Part shown: piece by piece, positions 18,325 to 28,627 of the stretch
How the letters are laid out: the number at the start of each line of letters is the position of its first letter
Position numbering within the stretch: position 1 is the stretch's first letter
NCBI RefSeq assembly: GCF_900129825.1
Contig: NZ_FQWZ01000007.1
Span: 124,001 to 188,000 of the forward strand
DNA from: Hydrocarboniphaga daqingensis
Lineage (GTDB): Bacteria > Pseudomonadota > Gammaproteobacteria > Nevskiales > Nevskiaceae
Direction of reading: 5' to 3'
DNA: 64,000 nt
Notes under the pieces: model-generated
Seen by the model: the letters and a program-made list of their open reading frames with translations, nothing else
What the model was told of the DNA's origin: nothing
Databases searched by the model: none
Made by a program: the position numbers and the translations under genes

Positions 18325-19538
18325 ACCTCGCCGCATTGACATCGCAGTCGCTGCCACGCGCGCGTGTCGGGCTCGACGGGCCGATGTGCGCTGGCATCGC
18401 GCTGCTGCTGTGCTGGGGCCTGGTCATGGTGGCGTCGGCATCGGTGGCGCAGGCCGAGAAGATGACCGGCGCGCCGTTCTATTACTTCTGGCGCCAGCTG
18501 ATCTTCGTCGGCATCGGCGGCGTGATGGCGTTCGGCGCCTATCTGGTGCCGATGCATGTCTGGGAGCGCAAGAGCGCGACGATCATGTTCGTTGCGCTGC
18601 TGCTGCTGATTCTGGTGCTGATCCCGGGGATCGGTATCAAGGTCAACGCCGCACGTCGCTGGATCGACATCAAGGTGATCCGCATCCAGCCGTCTGAACT
18701 GGCGCGTCTGGCGCTGATCGTCTACCTGGCCAGCTACATCGTGCGCCGTCAGGCGCGCCTGCAAAACCAGTGGCGCGGCTTGTTGCTGCCGTTCCTGCCG
18801 CTGCTGATTGCGGGTGCACTGCTGATTCTCGAGCCCGATTTCGGCGCCACGGTGATCCTGCTGACGGTGGCGTTCGTAATGCTGTTTCTCGGCGGCGCCA
18901 AGCTCTGGCATCTGCTGGTGCTGATGGTGACCGGCGGCGGTCTGCTGACGATCATCGCCTTCGCCGAGGCGTATCGCGTACGCCGCATGATGAGCTTCAC
19001 CGACCCCTTCGCCGACATCAATCGCAGCGGCTGGCAGTTGGCCAACTCGTTGATCGCCGTCGGTCGCGGCGAGTGGACCGGCGTCGGCTTGGGCAACAGC
19101 ATCCAGAAGCTGCTGTATCTGCCCGAAATGCACACCGACTTCATCTTCGCGATCCTCGCCGAAGAATTCGGCCTGCTCGGCGTGCTGATCTTGTTGTCGC
19201 TGTTTGCGCTGGTGGTCTGGCGCGGCTTCGTCATTGGTGGCGCCGCCGAGCGTGCCAACGAACGCTTCAAGGCCTACGTCTGCTATGGCCTGTCGACCTG
19301 GCTGGGCTTGCAGGCGCTGATCAACATGGCGGTCAACATGGGTGCGCTGCCAACCAAGGGGCTGACGCTGCCGTTGATCAGCTATGGCGGTGCATCGCTG
19401 GTCTGCGTACTGGTGATGCTGGCGCTGATCCTGCGCGTCGACTACGAGAACCGTCTGAATGCCAGCGGCGGCGCAACGCGCTCGCGCGATTTCCCGGTGA
19501 CCTCGCCATCGATGCTGCGCAGCGGAGGCCGGGCATGA
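18321..19538 (+). CDS. ftsW: SEDS peptidoglycan polymerase FtsW
   Basis: The ATG at 18321 gives 405 residues with about ten transmembrane helices. FtsW is the septal glycosyltransferase that polymerises lipid II and works with FtsI, encoded upstream. SEDS signatures include ARRWIDIKVIRIQPSELARLA, ILEPDFGATVIL, TDFIFAILAEEFGLLG and TKGLTLPLISYGGASL. The stop overlaps murG (ATGA). Confidence 0.95.
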   Translation: MNLAALTSQSLPRARVGLDGPMCAGIALLLCWGLVMVASASVAQAEKMTGAPFYYFWRQLIFVGIGGVMAFGAYLVPMHVWERKSATIMFVALLLLILVLIPGIGIKVNAARRWIDIKVIRIQPSELARLALIVYLASYIVRRQARLQNQWRGLLLPFLPLLIAGALLILEPDFGATVILLTVAFVMLFLGGAKLWHLLVLMVTGGGLLTIIAFAEAYRVRRMMSFTDPFADINRSGWQLANSLIAVGRGEWTGVGLGNSIQKLLYLPEMHTDFIFAILAEEFGLLGVLILLSLFALVVWRGFVIGGAAERANERFKAYVCYGLSTWLGLQALINMAVNMGALPTKGLTLPLISYGGASLVCVLVMLALILRVDYENRLNASGGATRSRDFPVTSPSMLRSGGRA

Positions 19539-20614
19539 GGATTGTCGTCATGGCGGGTGGCACCGGTGGGCATGTGTTTCCTGCATTGGCGGTGGCCGAC
19601 GAACTGCGCGCGCGCGGTCACGACGTGACGTGGATCGGTGCGCCGGATTCGTTCGAGCAGCGCACTGTGGTGCCGCATGGCTTTGAGATCGACACGATTC
19701 CGGTTCGCGGTCTGCGCGGCAAGGGACTGCGCGCACTGCTGAGCGCGCCGCTGCTGCTGTGGCGCTCGGTACGCGAGGCGCGCGGCATCTTGCAGCGTCG
19801 CCGTCCGCATGTGGTGCTCGGCATGGGCGGATTCGCCGCAGGCCCTGGCGGATTGGCCGCGCGGCTGATGCGGATTCCGTTGGTCGTGCACGAGCAGAAC
19901 GCGGCGCCGGGTTTGACCAACCGCGCGTTGTCCTTGCTGGCGAGCAAGGTGCTTGAAGCGTTTCCAAAGACCTTCCGCCATGCGACGACCGTGGGCAATC
20001 CGGTGCGTTCGGCGATCGCGGAATTGCCGGCACCGGCCGAGCGTGCGGCAGCCCGCGCCGCCGATAGTCGCGACCCGGTGCGCTTGCTGATTCTCGGCGG
20101 CAGCCAAGGCGCGCGCGCGCTCAACGAACTGGTGCCGGCCGCGCTGGCGCTGCTGCCCGAAACCGCGCGTCCGCTGATCCGCCATCAGGCTGGTCGCACT
20201 TACGATCTGGCTCGCGCTGCCTACGCCAATGCTGGCGTGATGGCGCGCATCGAAAGTTTCATCGACGACATGCCGTCGGCCTACGGCTGGGCCGATCTGG
20301 TCGTGTGCCGTGCCGGCGCCTCGACGATTGCCGAACTGTGCGCCGCAGGCTGCGCATCGGTGTTGGTGCCGTTCCCATTCGCCGTCGACGACCACCAGAC
20401 CGCGAACGCGCGGCATCTGGCCGACGACGGCGCGGCCGTGTTGATGCAGGAACGTGATCTGGACCCCGAGCGGCTCGCGGCGCTATTGCGCGACTTGCTG
20501 GCCGATCGCGCCAAGTTGCTGCGGATGGCGCAGATCGCACGGACCAAGGCCTGGCCGCGCGCGACGCGCGAAATCGCAGCCGAAGTGCTGACCGCCGGAG
20601 GGCAATCATGGTGA
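19535..20614 (+). CDS. murG: UDP-GlcNAc--undecaprenyl-PP-MurNAc-pentapeptide N-acetylglucosaminyltransferase
   Basis: The ATG at 19535 gives 359 residues. MurG converts lipid I to lipid II on the cytoplasmic face of the membrane. The glycine-rich loops [14 protein letters not shown] (residues 8-21) and [17 protein letters not shown], together with [16 protein letters not shown], are the typical GT28 motifs. The 3' end overlaps murC by seven bases. Confidence 0.96.
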   Translation: MRIVVMAGGTGGHVFPALAVADELRARGHDVTWIGAPDSFEQRTVVPHGFEIDTIPVRGLRGKGLRALLSAPLLLWRSVREARGILQRRRPHVVLGMGGFAAGPGGLAARLMRIPLVVHEQNAAPGLTNRALSLLASKVLEAFPKTFRHATTVGNPVRSAIAELPAPAERAAARAADSRDPVRLLILGGSQGARALNELVPAALALLPETARPLIRHQAGRTYDLARAAYANAGVMARIESFIDDMPSAYGWADLVVCRAGASTIAELCAAGCASVLVPFPFAVDDHQTANARHLADDGAAVLMQERDLDPERLAALLRDLLADRAKLLRMAQIARTKAWPRATREIAAEVLTAGGQSW

Positions 20615-22074
20615 ACGGCATCGTCGGTAACGCAACCGCCGAATCGCATCCCGCAACGCCGGCGCGGATGCGCCGCGTACGCCGCGTGCACATGCTCGGC
20701 ATCGGCGGCAGCGGCATGGCCGGTATCGCCGAAGTGCTGATCAATCTCGGCTACACGGTGTCGGGTACCGACCTCAAGCACAGCGCGGCCACGCAGCGTC
20801 TCGCCGATCTCGGTGCGCAGATTTTTCTCGGCCACGATGCGGCCAATACGGTCGGTGCCGACGTCGTCGTGTGCTCGACGGCGGTCAAGGCCGGCAATCC
20901 CGAAATCGAGTACGCGCACGCGCACCGGATTCCGGTGGTGCGCCGTGCCGAGATGCTGGCCGAGCTGATGCGCTTCCGCTACGGCATCGCGATCGCCGGC
21001 ACGCATGGCAAGACGACGACGACCAGCTTGGTCGCCGCGGTGCTCGCCGAAGGCGGGCTCGACCCGACGTTCGTGATCGGTGGCAAGGTCAAGAGTGCAG
21101 GCACCAATGCGCGGCTCGGCGCCGGGCACTACCTGGTCGCCGAAGCCGACGAGAGCGACGCGTCGTTCCTGCATCTGTCGCCGGTGATCGCGGCCGTCAC
21201 CAACATCGACGCCGATCATCTGGAAACCTACGGCGGCGACTTCAACCGCTTGAAGGCGACGTTCATCGAGTTCCTGCACCGGCTGCCGTTCTACGGACTG
21301 ACGGTGCTGTGCGTCGATGATCCGGTGATCCGCGAGTTGATTGCCGATATCGGCCGGCCGGCGCGCACCTATGGCCTGCATGCCGACGCCGACGTGCGCG
21401 CCGAGAACGTCCGTCCGGTCGGCAGCGGCAGCGACTTCACGCTGGTGACGCAGGACGCATCCGGCGTCGACATCCGGGCCGAGCTGCATCTGAACCTGCC
21501 GGGCTTGCACAACGTGCAGAACGCACTGGCAGCGGTCGCGATCGGCCTCGAACTGGGCGTCGATGTCGACTCGATCCGCAAGGCATTTCTGGAATTCCAG
21601 GGCATCGGCCGGCGCTGCGAGCCGCATGGCGCGATCGCATTGCCGCGCGGCGGGCGCGCCTGGCTGGTCGACGATTACGGCCATCATCCGCGCGAGATCG
21701 CTGCGACGTTCCAGGCGATGCGCGCCGCGCATCCGGACAAGCGGCTTGTGGTCGCCTTCCAGCCGCATCGCTACACGCGTACGCGCGATTTGTTTGACGA
21801 CTTCTGCCGGATCTTGTCCGACGCCGATGCGCTGCTGCTGACCGAGGTCTACGCCGCAGGCGAAGAGCCGATCGCCAATGCCGACAGCCGCAGCTTGGCG
21901 CGCTGCATCCGCTCGCGCGGCAAGGTCGAGCCGGTGTTCGTCAAGACCGTGGCAGAGCTGCCCGAGGCGCTGTCGAGCATGCTGCAGGACGGTGACTTGC
22001 TACTGGGCCTGGGCGCTGGCGACATCGGCGGCCTGCCGGCGACCTTGCTCAAGGCCTTTGGAGCCGCGTCATGA
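20608..22074 (+). CDS. murC: UDP-N-acetylmuramate--L-alanine ligase
   Basis: The protein has 488 residues. It adds the first amino acid to UDP-MurNAc. The UDP-binding loop [17 protein letters not shown] begins near residue 30; the ATP site is [18 protein letters not shown], and [12 protein letters not shown] and [13 protein letters not shown] follow. The start is seven bases inside murG. About 20 non-conserved residues precede the fold, so a later in-frame ATG ([10 protein letters not shown]) is an alternative start. Confidence 0.95.
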   Translation: MVNGIVGNATAESHPATPARMRRVRRVHMLGIGGSGMAGIAEVLINLGYTVSGTDLKHSAATQRLADLGAQIFLGHDAANTVGADVVVCSTAVKAGNPEIEYAHAHRIPVVRRAEMLAELMRFRYGIAIAGTHGKTTTTSLVAAVLAEGGLDPTFVIGGKVKSAGTNARLGAGHYLVAEADESDASFLHLSPVIAAVTNIDADHLETYGGDFNRLKATFIEFLHRLPFYGLTVLCVDDPVIRELIADIGRPARTYGLHADADVRAENVRPVGSGSDFTLVTQDASGVDIRAELHLNLPGLHNVQNALAAVAIGLELGVDVDSIRKAFLEFQGIGRRCEPHGAIALPRGGRAWLVDDYGHHPREIAATFQAMRAAHPDKRLVVAFQPHRYTRTRDLFDDFCRILSDADALLLTEVYAAGEEPIANADSRSLARCIRSRGKVEPVFVKTVAELPEALSSMLQDGDLLLGLGAGDIGGLPATLLKAFGAAS

Positions 22075-22973
22075 GCGCCGCGCATCGCCGCAGCACCGTG
22101 CGCGGCTTGCTCAAGTACGACGAGCCAATGGCTGCGCACACCAGCTGGCGTGTCGGTGGCCCGGCCGATCGTTACTTCGAGCCGGCCGACCGCGACGATC
22201 TGCTGGCCTTCATCGCCGGCTTGCCGGCGCGTGAGCCGCTGACCTGGGTCGGCTTGGGCAGCAATCTGCTGGTGCGTGACGGTGGTGTGCGCGGCACCGT
22301 GATCGGCCTGCACGGCGCACTTGACGGCCTGGCGGCGGCCGGTGAACACGAGATCTATGCCGAAGCCGGCGTGCACTGCGCGCGCTTGGCCAAGTATGCG
22401 CAGACGCAGCGCCGTGCCGGACTGGGCTTCATGGCCGGCATTCCGGGCACGGTCGGCGGCGCGCTGGCGATGAATGCCGGCGCTTGGGGCGGCGAAACCT
22501 GGGCTCAGGTGGTGGCGGTCGAAGTCGTCGGCCGCGACGGCCATGCGCAATGGCGCGACCCGGCTGATTTTCACGCGCGCTATCGGCACGTCGAGTTGCC
22601 GGCGGGCGTGATTGGATTTTTAGGCGCGCGCTTCCGCGTGGGCGCCGACGAACACGGCGAGCACGAACGCGTCACCCGCGAGTGGCTGGCGCGTCGCAAG
22701 GCCACGCAGCCGGTCGGCAAGCCGACGGCAGGCAGCACGTTCCGCAATCCGCCGGGCGATCACGCTGCCCGGCTGATCGAGGCTTGCGGCTTGAAGGGGC
22801 TGCGCATCGGTGGTGCCGAAGTCTCGACGATGCACGCCAACTTCATCGTCACGGACGACGCAGCGCGCGCCGCCGATGTCGAAGCGCTGATCGAGCAGGT
22901 GCGTGACCGCGTCCACGCCCAGACCGGTGTCGAGTTGCAGCCGGAAGTGAAAATCATCGGAGTACCCGCATGA
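22071..22973 (+). CDS. murB: UDP-N-acetylenolpyruvoylglucosamine reductase
   Basis: The protein has 300 residues. It reduces UDP-GlcNAc-enolpyruvate to UDP-MurNAc using NADPH and FAD. The FAD-binding segments [28 protein letters not shown] and [19 protein letters not shown] are clear. [20 protein letters not shown] contains the catalytic serine, and QPEVKIIG near the C-terminus contains the glutamate. The length fits the compact form found inside dcw clusters. It overlaps murC and ddlB by four bases each. Confidence 0.95.
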   Translation: MSAAHRRSTVRGLLKYDEPMAAHTSWRVGGPADRYFEPADRDDLLAFIAGLPAREPLTWVGLGSNLLVRDGGVRGTVIGLHGALDGLAAAGEHEIYAEAGVHCARLAKYAQTQRRAGLGFMAGIPGTVGGALAMNAGAWGGETWAQVVAVEVVGRDGHAQWRDPADFHARYRHVELPAGVIGFLGARFRVGADEHGEHERVTREWLARRKATQPVGKPTAGSTFRNPPGDHAARLIEACGLKGLRIGGAEVSTMHANFIVTDDAARAADVEALIEQVRDRVHAQTGVELQPEVKIIGVPA

Positions 22974-23959
22974 GCCGCGTCGACGACCCGCGCGCGTTTG
23001 GAAAAGTGGCCGTGCTGATGGGCGGCTGGTCGGCTGAGCGCCAAGTGGCGCTGTGGAGTGGCGACGCTGTGCATCGCGCGCTGTGCGCGCGCGGCGTCGA
23101 CGCTCACGCCGTCGACCTGACGCCGGATCGACTGTTCCAGCTCAAGGCCGAAGGCTTCGACCGCGCGTTCAACGTGCTGCACGGCACCGGCGGCGAAGAC
23201 GGACGTGTGCAGGCGGTGCTGGAGCTGCTCGACGTGCCGGTGACCGGCAGCGGCGTGCTCGCGTCGGCACTGGCGATGGACAAGCTGCGCACCAAGCGGA
23301 TCTGGCAGGTCGAAGGGCTGCCGACGCCCGGTTGGCGCGTGCTGCGCAGCGAGGCTGACGCCTTGGCGGCAGCCGACGCACTGGGCTTGCCGCTGATCGT
23401 CAAGCCGTCGGAAGAGGGCAGCAGCGTCGGCATCAGCAAGGTCAAGCAGCGCGATCAACTCGCAGCGGCGTATCAGCTGGCGCGTGGCGAGCGGGGTCGG
23501 GTGGTGATGGCCGAGCAGTTCATCGGCGGCGGTCGTTATGGCCAGGAATTCACCTGCGCGATTCTCGACGGTAGCGCGCTGCCGACGATCCGCATCGTGC
23601 CGCCCGGCGAGTTCTACGACTACGACGCCAAGTACCTGTCCGACGACACGCGTTACCACTGCCCCAGCGGCCTGCCGGCCGATCTGGAAGCCGAGATCCA
23701 GGCGCTGTGCCTGCGCGCGTTCGAAGCCCTGGGTGCCAGCGGTTGGGGTCGCGTGGATTTTCTGCTCGACGGCGACGACCGCCCCTGGCTGCTCGAAGCC
23801 AATCTGGTCCCCGGCATGACCTCCCATTCGCTGGTGCCGATGGCGGCCGCCGCCGTCGGCTTGAGCTTCGAGGATCTGTGCTGGCGGATTCTCGAAACCA
23901 CGGTTCTTGTTCATTCGTCTGCTACTTCGGAGGTCGACCATGCCGGTCACCACGTTTGA
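22970..23959 (+). CDS. ddlB: D-alanine--D-alanine ligase
   Basis: The protein has 329 residues. This ATP-grasp enzyme makes the dipeptide used by MurF. GKVAVLMGGWSAERQVAL is the N-terminal substrate-binding loop; LPLIVKPSEEGSSVGISKV and PWLLEANLVPGMTSHSLVP are the ATP-grasp and active-site segments. The last 20 bases overlap ftsQ, whose ribosome binding site lies inside this gene. Confidence 0.95.
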   Translation: MSRVDDPRAFGKVAVLMGGWSAERQVALWSGDAVHRALCARGVDAHAVDLTPDRLFQLKAEGFDRAFNVLHGTGGEDGRVQAVLELLDVPVTGSGVLASALAMDKLRTKRIWQVEGLPTPGWRVLRSEADALAAADALGLPLIVKPSEEGSSVGISKVKQRDQLAAAYQLARGERGRVVMAEQFIGGGRYGQEFTCAILDGSALPTIRIVPPGEFYDYDAKYLSDDTRYHCPSGLPADLEAEIQALCLRAFEALGASGWGRVDFLLDGDDRPWLLEANLVPGMTSHSLVPMAAAAVGLSFEDLCWRILETTVLVHSSATSEVDHAGHHV

Positions 23960-24785
23960 TCGCGCGCCGCGTGCGCTGCCGGCGATGCCGCTGGCGGCCC
24001 CGCTGAGCCTGCGCCTGTCGCCGCACCTGTTCCGCGTGGGACTGGGGCTGCTGTTGCTGGTGCTGCTGGTGGCTGCACTGCGCTGGCAGCAGCCGATGCT
24101 CAACCAGCTGCAGGTCGAGGGTCGCTTCCAGCGGGTCACGCCCGAGTCGGTGCGCCGGGTTTCGGCGATGCGGCTGGCCCAGGGTTTTTTCAGCGTTGAT
24201 CTGGCGCAGATCCGGCAAGATGTCGCCGAGCTGCCTTGGGTGCAGCGTGCCCGCGTCGAGCGCGTCTGGCCGGCCGGCGTGCTGATCCGCGTCTGGGAGC
24301 GCGAGCCGTTTGCACGCTGGAACGATGCGGCACTGCTCGATACGCAGTCGGCGTCGTTCACGCCCGAGGCTGATGACCTGCAGGACCCGAAGCTGGCCAC
24401 GCTGCCGCGCTTGGGCGGCACGCCCGGCAACGAGAAGCTGGTCAGCGACACCTATCGGCAGATGGCCGACGCGCTGGCGGGTTCGCCGCTGGCGCTGGCC
24501 GGCTTGCAGCTCGATGCCCGTGGTGAATGGACGGCCCAGACCCGTCGCGGCATCGAGCTGCGGCTTGGGCCGGGCAACGCGGCCGACAAGCTGCCGGTGC
24601 TGCGCGGCGCGCTGCCGGCAGCGCTCGGCGAACGGCTGGGCGAAGTCGCCTACGTCGACCTTCGCTACACCAATGGTTTTGCGATCGGCTGGGCGGCGCG
24701 CAACCGCACCGACGCGGCAGGATCGGCCGCATCGTCACCGGGGCGTGCATCGGCACGTTCCGCGACTGACAACGGAGGACTTTAG
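23940..24785 (+). CDS. ftsQ: Cell division protein FtsQ
   Basis: The ATG at 23940 is chosen because a GGAGG at 23929-23933 stands six bases before it; it gives 281 residues. One transmembrane helix (about 36-55, LGLLLLVLLVAALRW) is followed by a POTRA domain (LQVEGRFQRVTPESVRR) and the FtsQ domain (DLAQIRQDVAELPWVQRARVERVWP; key PWV-x-A-x-V-x-R-x-WP). It is the central scaffold of the FtsQLB complex. The last 20 residues are a Ser/Ala/Arg-rich tail. Confidence 0.93.
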   Translation: MPVTTFDRAPRALPAMPLAAPLSLRLSPHLFRVGLGLLLLVLLVAALRWQQPMLNQLQVEGRFQRVTPESVRRVSAMRLAQGFFSVDLAQIRQDVAELPWVQRARVERVWPAGVLIRVWEREPFARWNDAALLDTQSASFTPEADDLQDPKLATLPRLGGTPGNEKLVSDTYRQMADALAGSPLALAGLQLDARGEWTAQTRRGIELRLGPGNAADKLPVLRGALPAALGERLGEVAYVDLRYTNGFAIGWAARNRTDAAGSAASSPGRASARSATDNGGL

Positions 24786-24786
24786 G

Positions 24787-26016
24787 ATGGTCAAGCGCGA
24801 AGCGCGCAATCTGCTCGTCGGTCTGGACATCGGCACGTCCAAGATCGTCTGCGTCGTCGGCGAGGTGATGCCCGAGGGCCATATCGAGATCGTCGGGCTG
24901 GGTACGCACCCGTCGCGCGGTCTCAAGCGCGGTGTCGTCGTCAACATCGACGCCACCACGCAGTCGATCCGCCGCGCCGTGGAAGAGGCCGAACTGATGG
25001 CCGGCTGCCGCGCGCAGTCGGTCTACGTCGGCATCTCCGGCACGCACATCAAGAGCCATAACTCGGTCGGCGTCGTGCCGGTACGCAATCGCGAGGTCAG
25101 CGAGAAGGACGTCGAGTCGGTCATCGAAGGCGGCCGTGCGATGGCCATTCCAGCCGACCAGAAAGTGCTGCACGTCGTGCCGCAGGAATTCGTCGTCGAC
25201 GGACAGGAAGGCATCCAGGAGCCGGTCGGCATGTTCGGCGTACGGCTCGAAGCCCGCGTCCACATCGTCACCGGCTCGGTGTCGGCAGCCCAGAACCTGC
25301 AGAAATGCGTTGAGAGCTGCGGCTTGCACGTCGACAAGCTGTGCCTGAACCACCTCGCCAGCGCCTACGCGGTGCTGCAGCAGGACGAGCGCGAGCTGGG
25401 CATCGCGATGATCGACATCGGCGGCGGCACCAGCGACATCGCCGTGTTCAAGGGCGGCTCGGTGCGGCACACCGCCGTGTTGCCGGTGGCCGGCGAACAG
25501 GTCACCAACGACATCAGCGTGGCCTTCCGCACCCCGACCCAGGCCGCTGAGGACATCAAGCTCAAGTACGGCTGCGCGCTGCCGCAGCTGATTGCGTTCG
25601 ACGAGGAGATCGAAGTCCCCAGCGTCGGCGAGAACCCGCCGCGGCGGCTGTCGCGGCTGACGCTGTCGGAAGTGATCCGCCCGCGCTACGAGGAGCTGTT
25701 CCGGCTGCTGCGCAAGGAGCTGCACCGCAGCGACTGGTACGACCAGATCGCCGGCGGCGTCGTGCTCACTGGCGGCGGTTGCTACCTGCCGGGCGTGCAG
25801 GAACTGGCCGAAGAGGTGTTCGAGCTGCCGGTGCGTCTGGGCCTGCCGCAGAACATCAGCGGCGTGCGCGACGTGACCCGTAACCCCGCCTACGCCAGTG
25901 CGGTCGGCCTGCTGGCCTATGGCCGCCAGTTCCAGCCGCCGCGCGAGTCACGTAGCGAAGGCGGTGCGGGTTACTGGATTGAACGTGTAAGTCAGTGGTT
26001 TAAGGGCAATTTTTAG
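24787..26016 (+). CDS. ftsA: Cell division protein FtsA
   Basis: The ATG at 24787, with GGAGG at 24774-24778, gives 409 residues; it begins one base after the ftsQ stop. FtsA is the actin-like protein that ties FtsZ filaments to the membrane. The phosphate loops are VGLDIGTSKIVCVVG (residues 10-24) and MIDIGGGTSDIAVF, and the adenosine motif is VVLTGGGCYLPGVQELAE. The final YWIERVSQWFKGNF is the amphipathic membrane-targeting helix. Confidence 0.96.
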   Translation: MVKREARNLLVGLDIGTSKIVCVVGEVMPEGHIEIVGLGTHPSRGLKRGVVVNIDATTQSIRRAVEEAELMAGCRAQSVYVGISGTHIKSHNSVGVVPVRNREVSEKDVESVIEGGRAMAIPADQKVLHVVPQEFVVDGQEGIQEPVGMFGVRLEARVHIVTGSVSAAQNLQKCVESCGLHVDKLCLNHLASAYAVLQQDERELGIAMIDIGGGTSDIAVFKGGSVRHTAVLPVAGEQVTNDISVAFRTPTQAAEDIKLKYGCALPQLIAFDEEIEVPSVGENPPRRLSRLTLSEVIRPRYEELFRLLRKELHRSDWYDQIAGGVVLTGGGCYLPGVQELAEEVFELPVRLGLPQNISGVRDVTRNPAYASAVGLLAYGRQFQPPRESRSEGGAGYWIERVSQWFKGNF

Positions 26017-26212
26017 CCCGATCAATAGAAAACTCTAGGTAAAACAGGAAGGTTGGGACGGTTCCGGCGAAGTCGCGCGAAGTGTTATTAAGTGTTGCAT
26101 TCGGTGCTGCTTCTGGGCAGACTAAATAACAGCAAACACTGCATATTTGTCGATTTATCGTCACAACCTGCATTGGTTTTTTTGGATTGTTGCAAAGCGA
26201 TGGAGGTTCACC
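26017..26212 (+). promoter_or_regulatory. ftsZ leader region
   Basis: This 196-base gap is the largest inside the cluster and is distinctly richer in A and T than its surroundings. It should hold one or more ftsZ promoters. TTGCAT at 26095-26100 and AT-rich blocks at 26122-26130 and 26141-26158 are candidates, but I find no hexamer pair with good spacing. A run of seven T at 26177-26183 lies 30 bases before the start. Confidence 0.4.
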
Positions 26213-27436
26213 ATGGCAGGAAGAATGAACGAGCTGTACGAGATTGTTGACGGCCAGCCGATGGATGCCGTGATCCGCGTCATCGGGGTCGGCGGCGGTG
26301 GTTGCAACTCCGTCAACGAAATGGTCGCGGCCAAGATCGACGGCATCGAGCTGTTTGCCGCCAACACCGATCGCAAGCACCTGGAAAAGTGCAAGACGAC
26401 CAATATCGTCCAGCTCGGCGCCAGCCTGACGCGTGGACTTGGCGCCGGCTCCAATCCTGAGAAGGGCCGTGCCGCTGCACTCGAAAGCAAGGACCTGATC
26501 CGCGAGCTGCTCGAAGGCACCGACCTGCTGTTCCTGACCGCCGGCATGGGCGGCGGCACCGGCACCGGCGCCGCTCCGGTGATCGCCGAGATCGCCAAGG
26601 AAATGGGCATCCTGACCGTCGCCGTCGTGACCAAGCCCTACAGCTTTGAGTCCGGCAAGCGGATGGAAGTCGCCCGGCGCGGCATCGAAGAGCTGCAGAA
26701 GCATGTCGACTCGCTGATCGTCATCCCCAACGAAAAGCTCCAGCTGGTGCTGCCGGAAGACATGACCGTCACCGAGTGCCACAAGAAGGCCGACGAAGTG
26801 CTGATGAACGCGGTCCAGGGCATCAGCGGCCTGATCACCAACCCGGGTGAAATCAACGTCGACTTCGCCGACGTGCAGACCGTGATGAGCAATCGCGGTA
26901 TGGCAATGATGGGTCTGGGCACCGCCAGCGGCGAAGGCCGTGCCGAGCGTGCGGTCGAAGCGGCGCTGTCCTGCCCGCTGCTCGACGACATCGAGCTCAA
27001 CGGTGCCCGCGGCATCCTGGTCACGCTGACCCACGGCGGCTCGCTGACGCGCAAGGAACTGCAGTTGGTCAACGAGCGCGTCTCGACGATCGGCAGTGAC
27101 GATGCCGACATGAAGTTCGGCGTGTCGATCGACCCGGCGATGGGCGACGAGCTGCGCGTCACCGTCGTCGCCACCGGCTTGACGATGCGTCCGGCCGCCG
27201 CGCTGCAGCCGGCGGTCCATGCGTCGCCGAAGGTCGCGCCGTTCGTGCGTCCCGACACCAGCAGCGTGCCGACGCTGACCGGCGTGCCGCAGCGCAGCCG
27301 CGCCGAGCCGACGATGGGCGGTATCGGTGGTAGCGCCGCCGCTGCCGCTAAGCCGATGCCGTCGTACCTGCAGTCGCTGGACTACAACGAAGACCTGCTC
27401 GACATCCCGACGTTCCTGCGCCAGCAGGCCGACTGA
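26213..27436 (+). CDS. ftsZ: Cell division protein FtsZ
   Basis: The ATG at 26213, six bases after GGAGG at 26202-26206, gives 407 residues; an ATG at 26225 (MNELYEIV) is possible. The GTP-binding loop [13 protein letters not shown], the tubulin signature [15 protein letters not shown] and the synergy loop [12 protein letters not shown] are intact. A linker of about 80 residues rich in Pro, Ser and Ala leads to the conserved tail [11 protein letters not shown], which binds FtsA and ZipA. Compared with Escherichia coli as I recall it, several positions differ, for example NTDRKHL for NTDAQAL and a shortened, altered strand after GILVTLT. Confidence 0.96.
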   Translation: MAGRMNELYEIVDGQPMDAVIRVIGVGGGGCNSVNEMVAAKIDGIELFAANTDRKHLEKCKTTNIVQLGASLTRGLGAGSNPEKGRAAALESKDLIRELLEGTDLLFLTAGMGGGTGTGAAPVIAEIAKEMGILTVAVVTKPYSFESGKRMEVARRGIEELQKHVDSLIVIPNEKLQLVLPEDMTVTECHKKADEVLMNAVQGISGLITNPGEINVDFADVQTVMSNRGMAMMGLGTASGEGRAERAVEAALSCPLLDDIELNGARGILVTLTHGGSLTRKELQLVNERVSTIGSDDADMKFGVSIDPAMGDELRVTVVATGLTMRPAAALQPAVHASPKVAPFVRPDTSSVPTLTGVPQRSRAEPTMGGIGGSAAAAAKPMPSYLQSLDYNEDLLDIPTFLRQQAD

Positions 27437-27449
27437 CGACGCACTCGTG

Positions 27450-27497
27450 AGGTTGGGCGTGCGGCATCGGCGCCCAACCTACGCCGCGGTACGGCGT
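27450..27497 (+). terminator. Two hairpins after ftsZ, weak terminator or attenuator
   Basis: AGGTTGGGCG at 27450-27459 pairs perfectly with CGCCCAACCT at 27471-27480; ACGCCG at 27481-27486 pairs with CGGCGT at 27492-27497. The first stem is 13 bases after the ftsZ stop. No T run follows, so lpxC may still be reached by read-through. Confidence 0.45.
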
Positions 27498-27599
27498 GCC
27501 GGGGCCGCGTGATAAGCTGCCGGCTACTACAGTTTCTGATGCGGTCGTGCCCGTTCGCTTTGCTCGAGTGCCTCCGCCTGGTCGGGAAGCATGAACAGA

Positions 27600-28517
27600 A
27601 TGGTCAAGCAACGTACCCTGCAGAAAGCCGTGCGCGCCACCGGCATCGGTCTGCACTCCGGGCAGAAAGTCTTTATGTCGATGCTGCCGGCCGCTCCCGA
27701 TACCGGCATCGTATTCCGCCGCATCGATCTGTCGCCTCCCGTCGAGGTCCGCGCCCAAGCCGACCTGATCCGCGAAACCACGCTGTCGAGCACGCTGGTT
27801 CAAGGTGAGACGCGTGTCGCCACGGTCGAGCATCTGATGTCGGCGCTGGCCGGCATGGGCATCGACAACTGCTATATCGAGCTGTCGTCGCCCGAAATTC
27901 CGATCATGGACGGCAGTTCCAGCCCGTTCGTGTACCTGATCCAGTCGGCCGGCATCCACGAGCAGGACGCGGCCAAGCGCTTCATCCGGATCAAGCAGCC
28001 GGTCCAAGTTCAGGACGGCGACAAGTTCGCCCGCTTCGAGCCGTTCGACGGCTTCCGCCTGAGCTTCTCGATCGAGTTCAAGCACCCGGTGTTCAAGACG
28101 GCCCGGCAGAGCGCGGTGGTCGATTTTTCGACGACGTCGTATGTGCGCGAAGTGTCGCGAGCGCGCACGTTCGGGTTCATGCGCGAACTTGACCAGCTTC
28201 GCGCGCACAACCTCGGCTTGGGCGCGAGCCTGGACAACGTCGTCGCCCTCGACGAATACCGCGTCATGAATCAGGAAGGCCTGCGCTTCGAGGACGAGTT
28301 CGTCCGTCACAAGATTCTCGACGCGGTCGGCGATCTGTATCTGTGCGGCCACAGCCTGATCGGCGCGTATACCGCATACAAGTCGGGCCATGCGCTGAAC
28401 AACAAGCTGCTTCGCGCCTTGCTCGCCGACGAGTCGGCCTGGGAATTCGTCAGCTTCGACAGCGACCGCGCCGAGCCGCCGATCGCCTACGTCCGCGGCG
28501 CGCTCGCGCACGCTTGA
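27600..28517 (+). CDS. lpxC: UDP-3-O-acyl-N-acetylglucosamine deacetylase
   Basis: The ATG at 27600 (MVKQRTLQK) gives 305 residues, the Escherichia coli length, with a GGGAAG about ten bases upstream; an ATG at 27591 would add three residues but sits too close to that site. LpxC is the zinc deacetylase and committed step of lipid A synthesis. The zinc-binding histidine in [11 protein letters not shown] (residue 78), the [10 protein letters not shown] region and the C-terminal [13 protein letters not shown] are conserved. Position after ftsZ is typical of Gammaproteobacteria. Confidence 0.96.
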   Translation: MVKQRTLQKAVRATGIGLHSGQKVFMSMLPAAPDTGIVFRRIDLSPPVEVRAQADLIRETTLSSTLVQGETRVATVEHLMSALAGMGIDNCYIELSSPEIPIMDGSSSPFVYLIQSAGIHEQDAAKRFIRIKQPVQVQDGDKFARFEPFDGFRLSFSIEFKHPVFKTARQSAVVDFSTTSYVREVSRARTFGFMRELDQLRAHNLGLGASLDNVVALDEYRVMNQEGLRFEDEFVRHKILDAVGDLYLCGHSLIGAYTAYKSGHALNNKLLRALLADESAWEFVSFDSDRAEPPIAYVRGALAHA

Positions 28518-28565
28518 TGCGATAAAAGCCTTATTTAAACTTCTTTATTGAAGCAATCGTCACAA

Positions 28566-28589
28566 GGCACCGGGTTTTTCCCGGTTGCC
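28566..28589. terminator. Hairpin between convergent lpxC and the DUF721 gene
   Basis: GGCACCGGG at 28566-28574 pairs with CCCGGTTGCC at 28580-28589 with one bulge, around a T5 loop. It lies 48 bases after lpxC and 38 bases after the end of the minus-strand gene. No T run follows on either strand, so bidirectional termination is plausible but not certain. Confidence 0.45.
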
Positions 28590-28627
28590 TAGCGTTGTTC
28601 CCCCTGCGTATATTCGGGCTGAAGGCT

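Noticed and set aside
27591-27599. Earlier ATG for lpxC
   Set aside because: It is only two or three bases from the GGGAAG ribosome binding site, while 27600 has normal spacing and matches the usual LpxC N-terminus.
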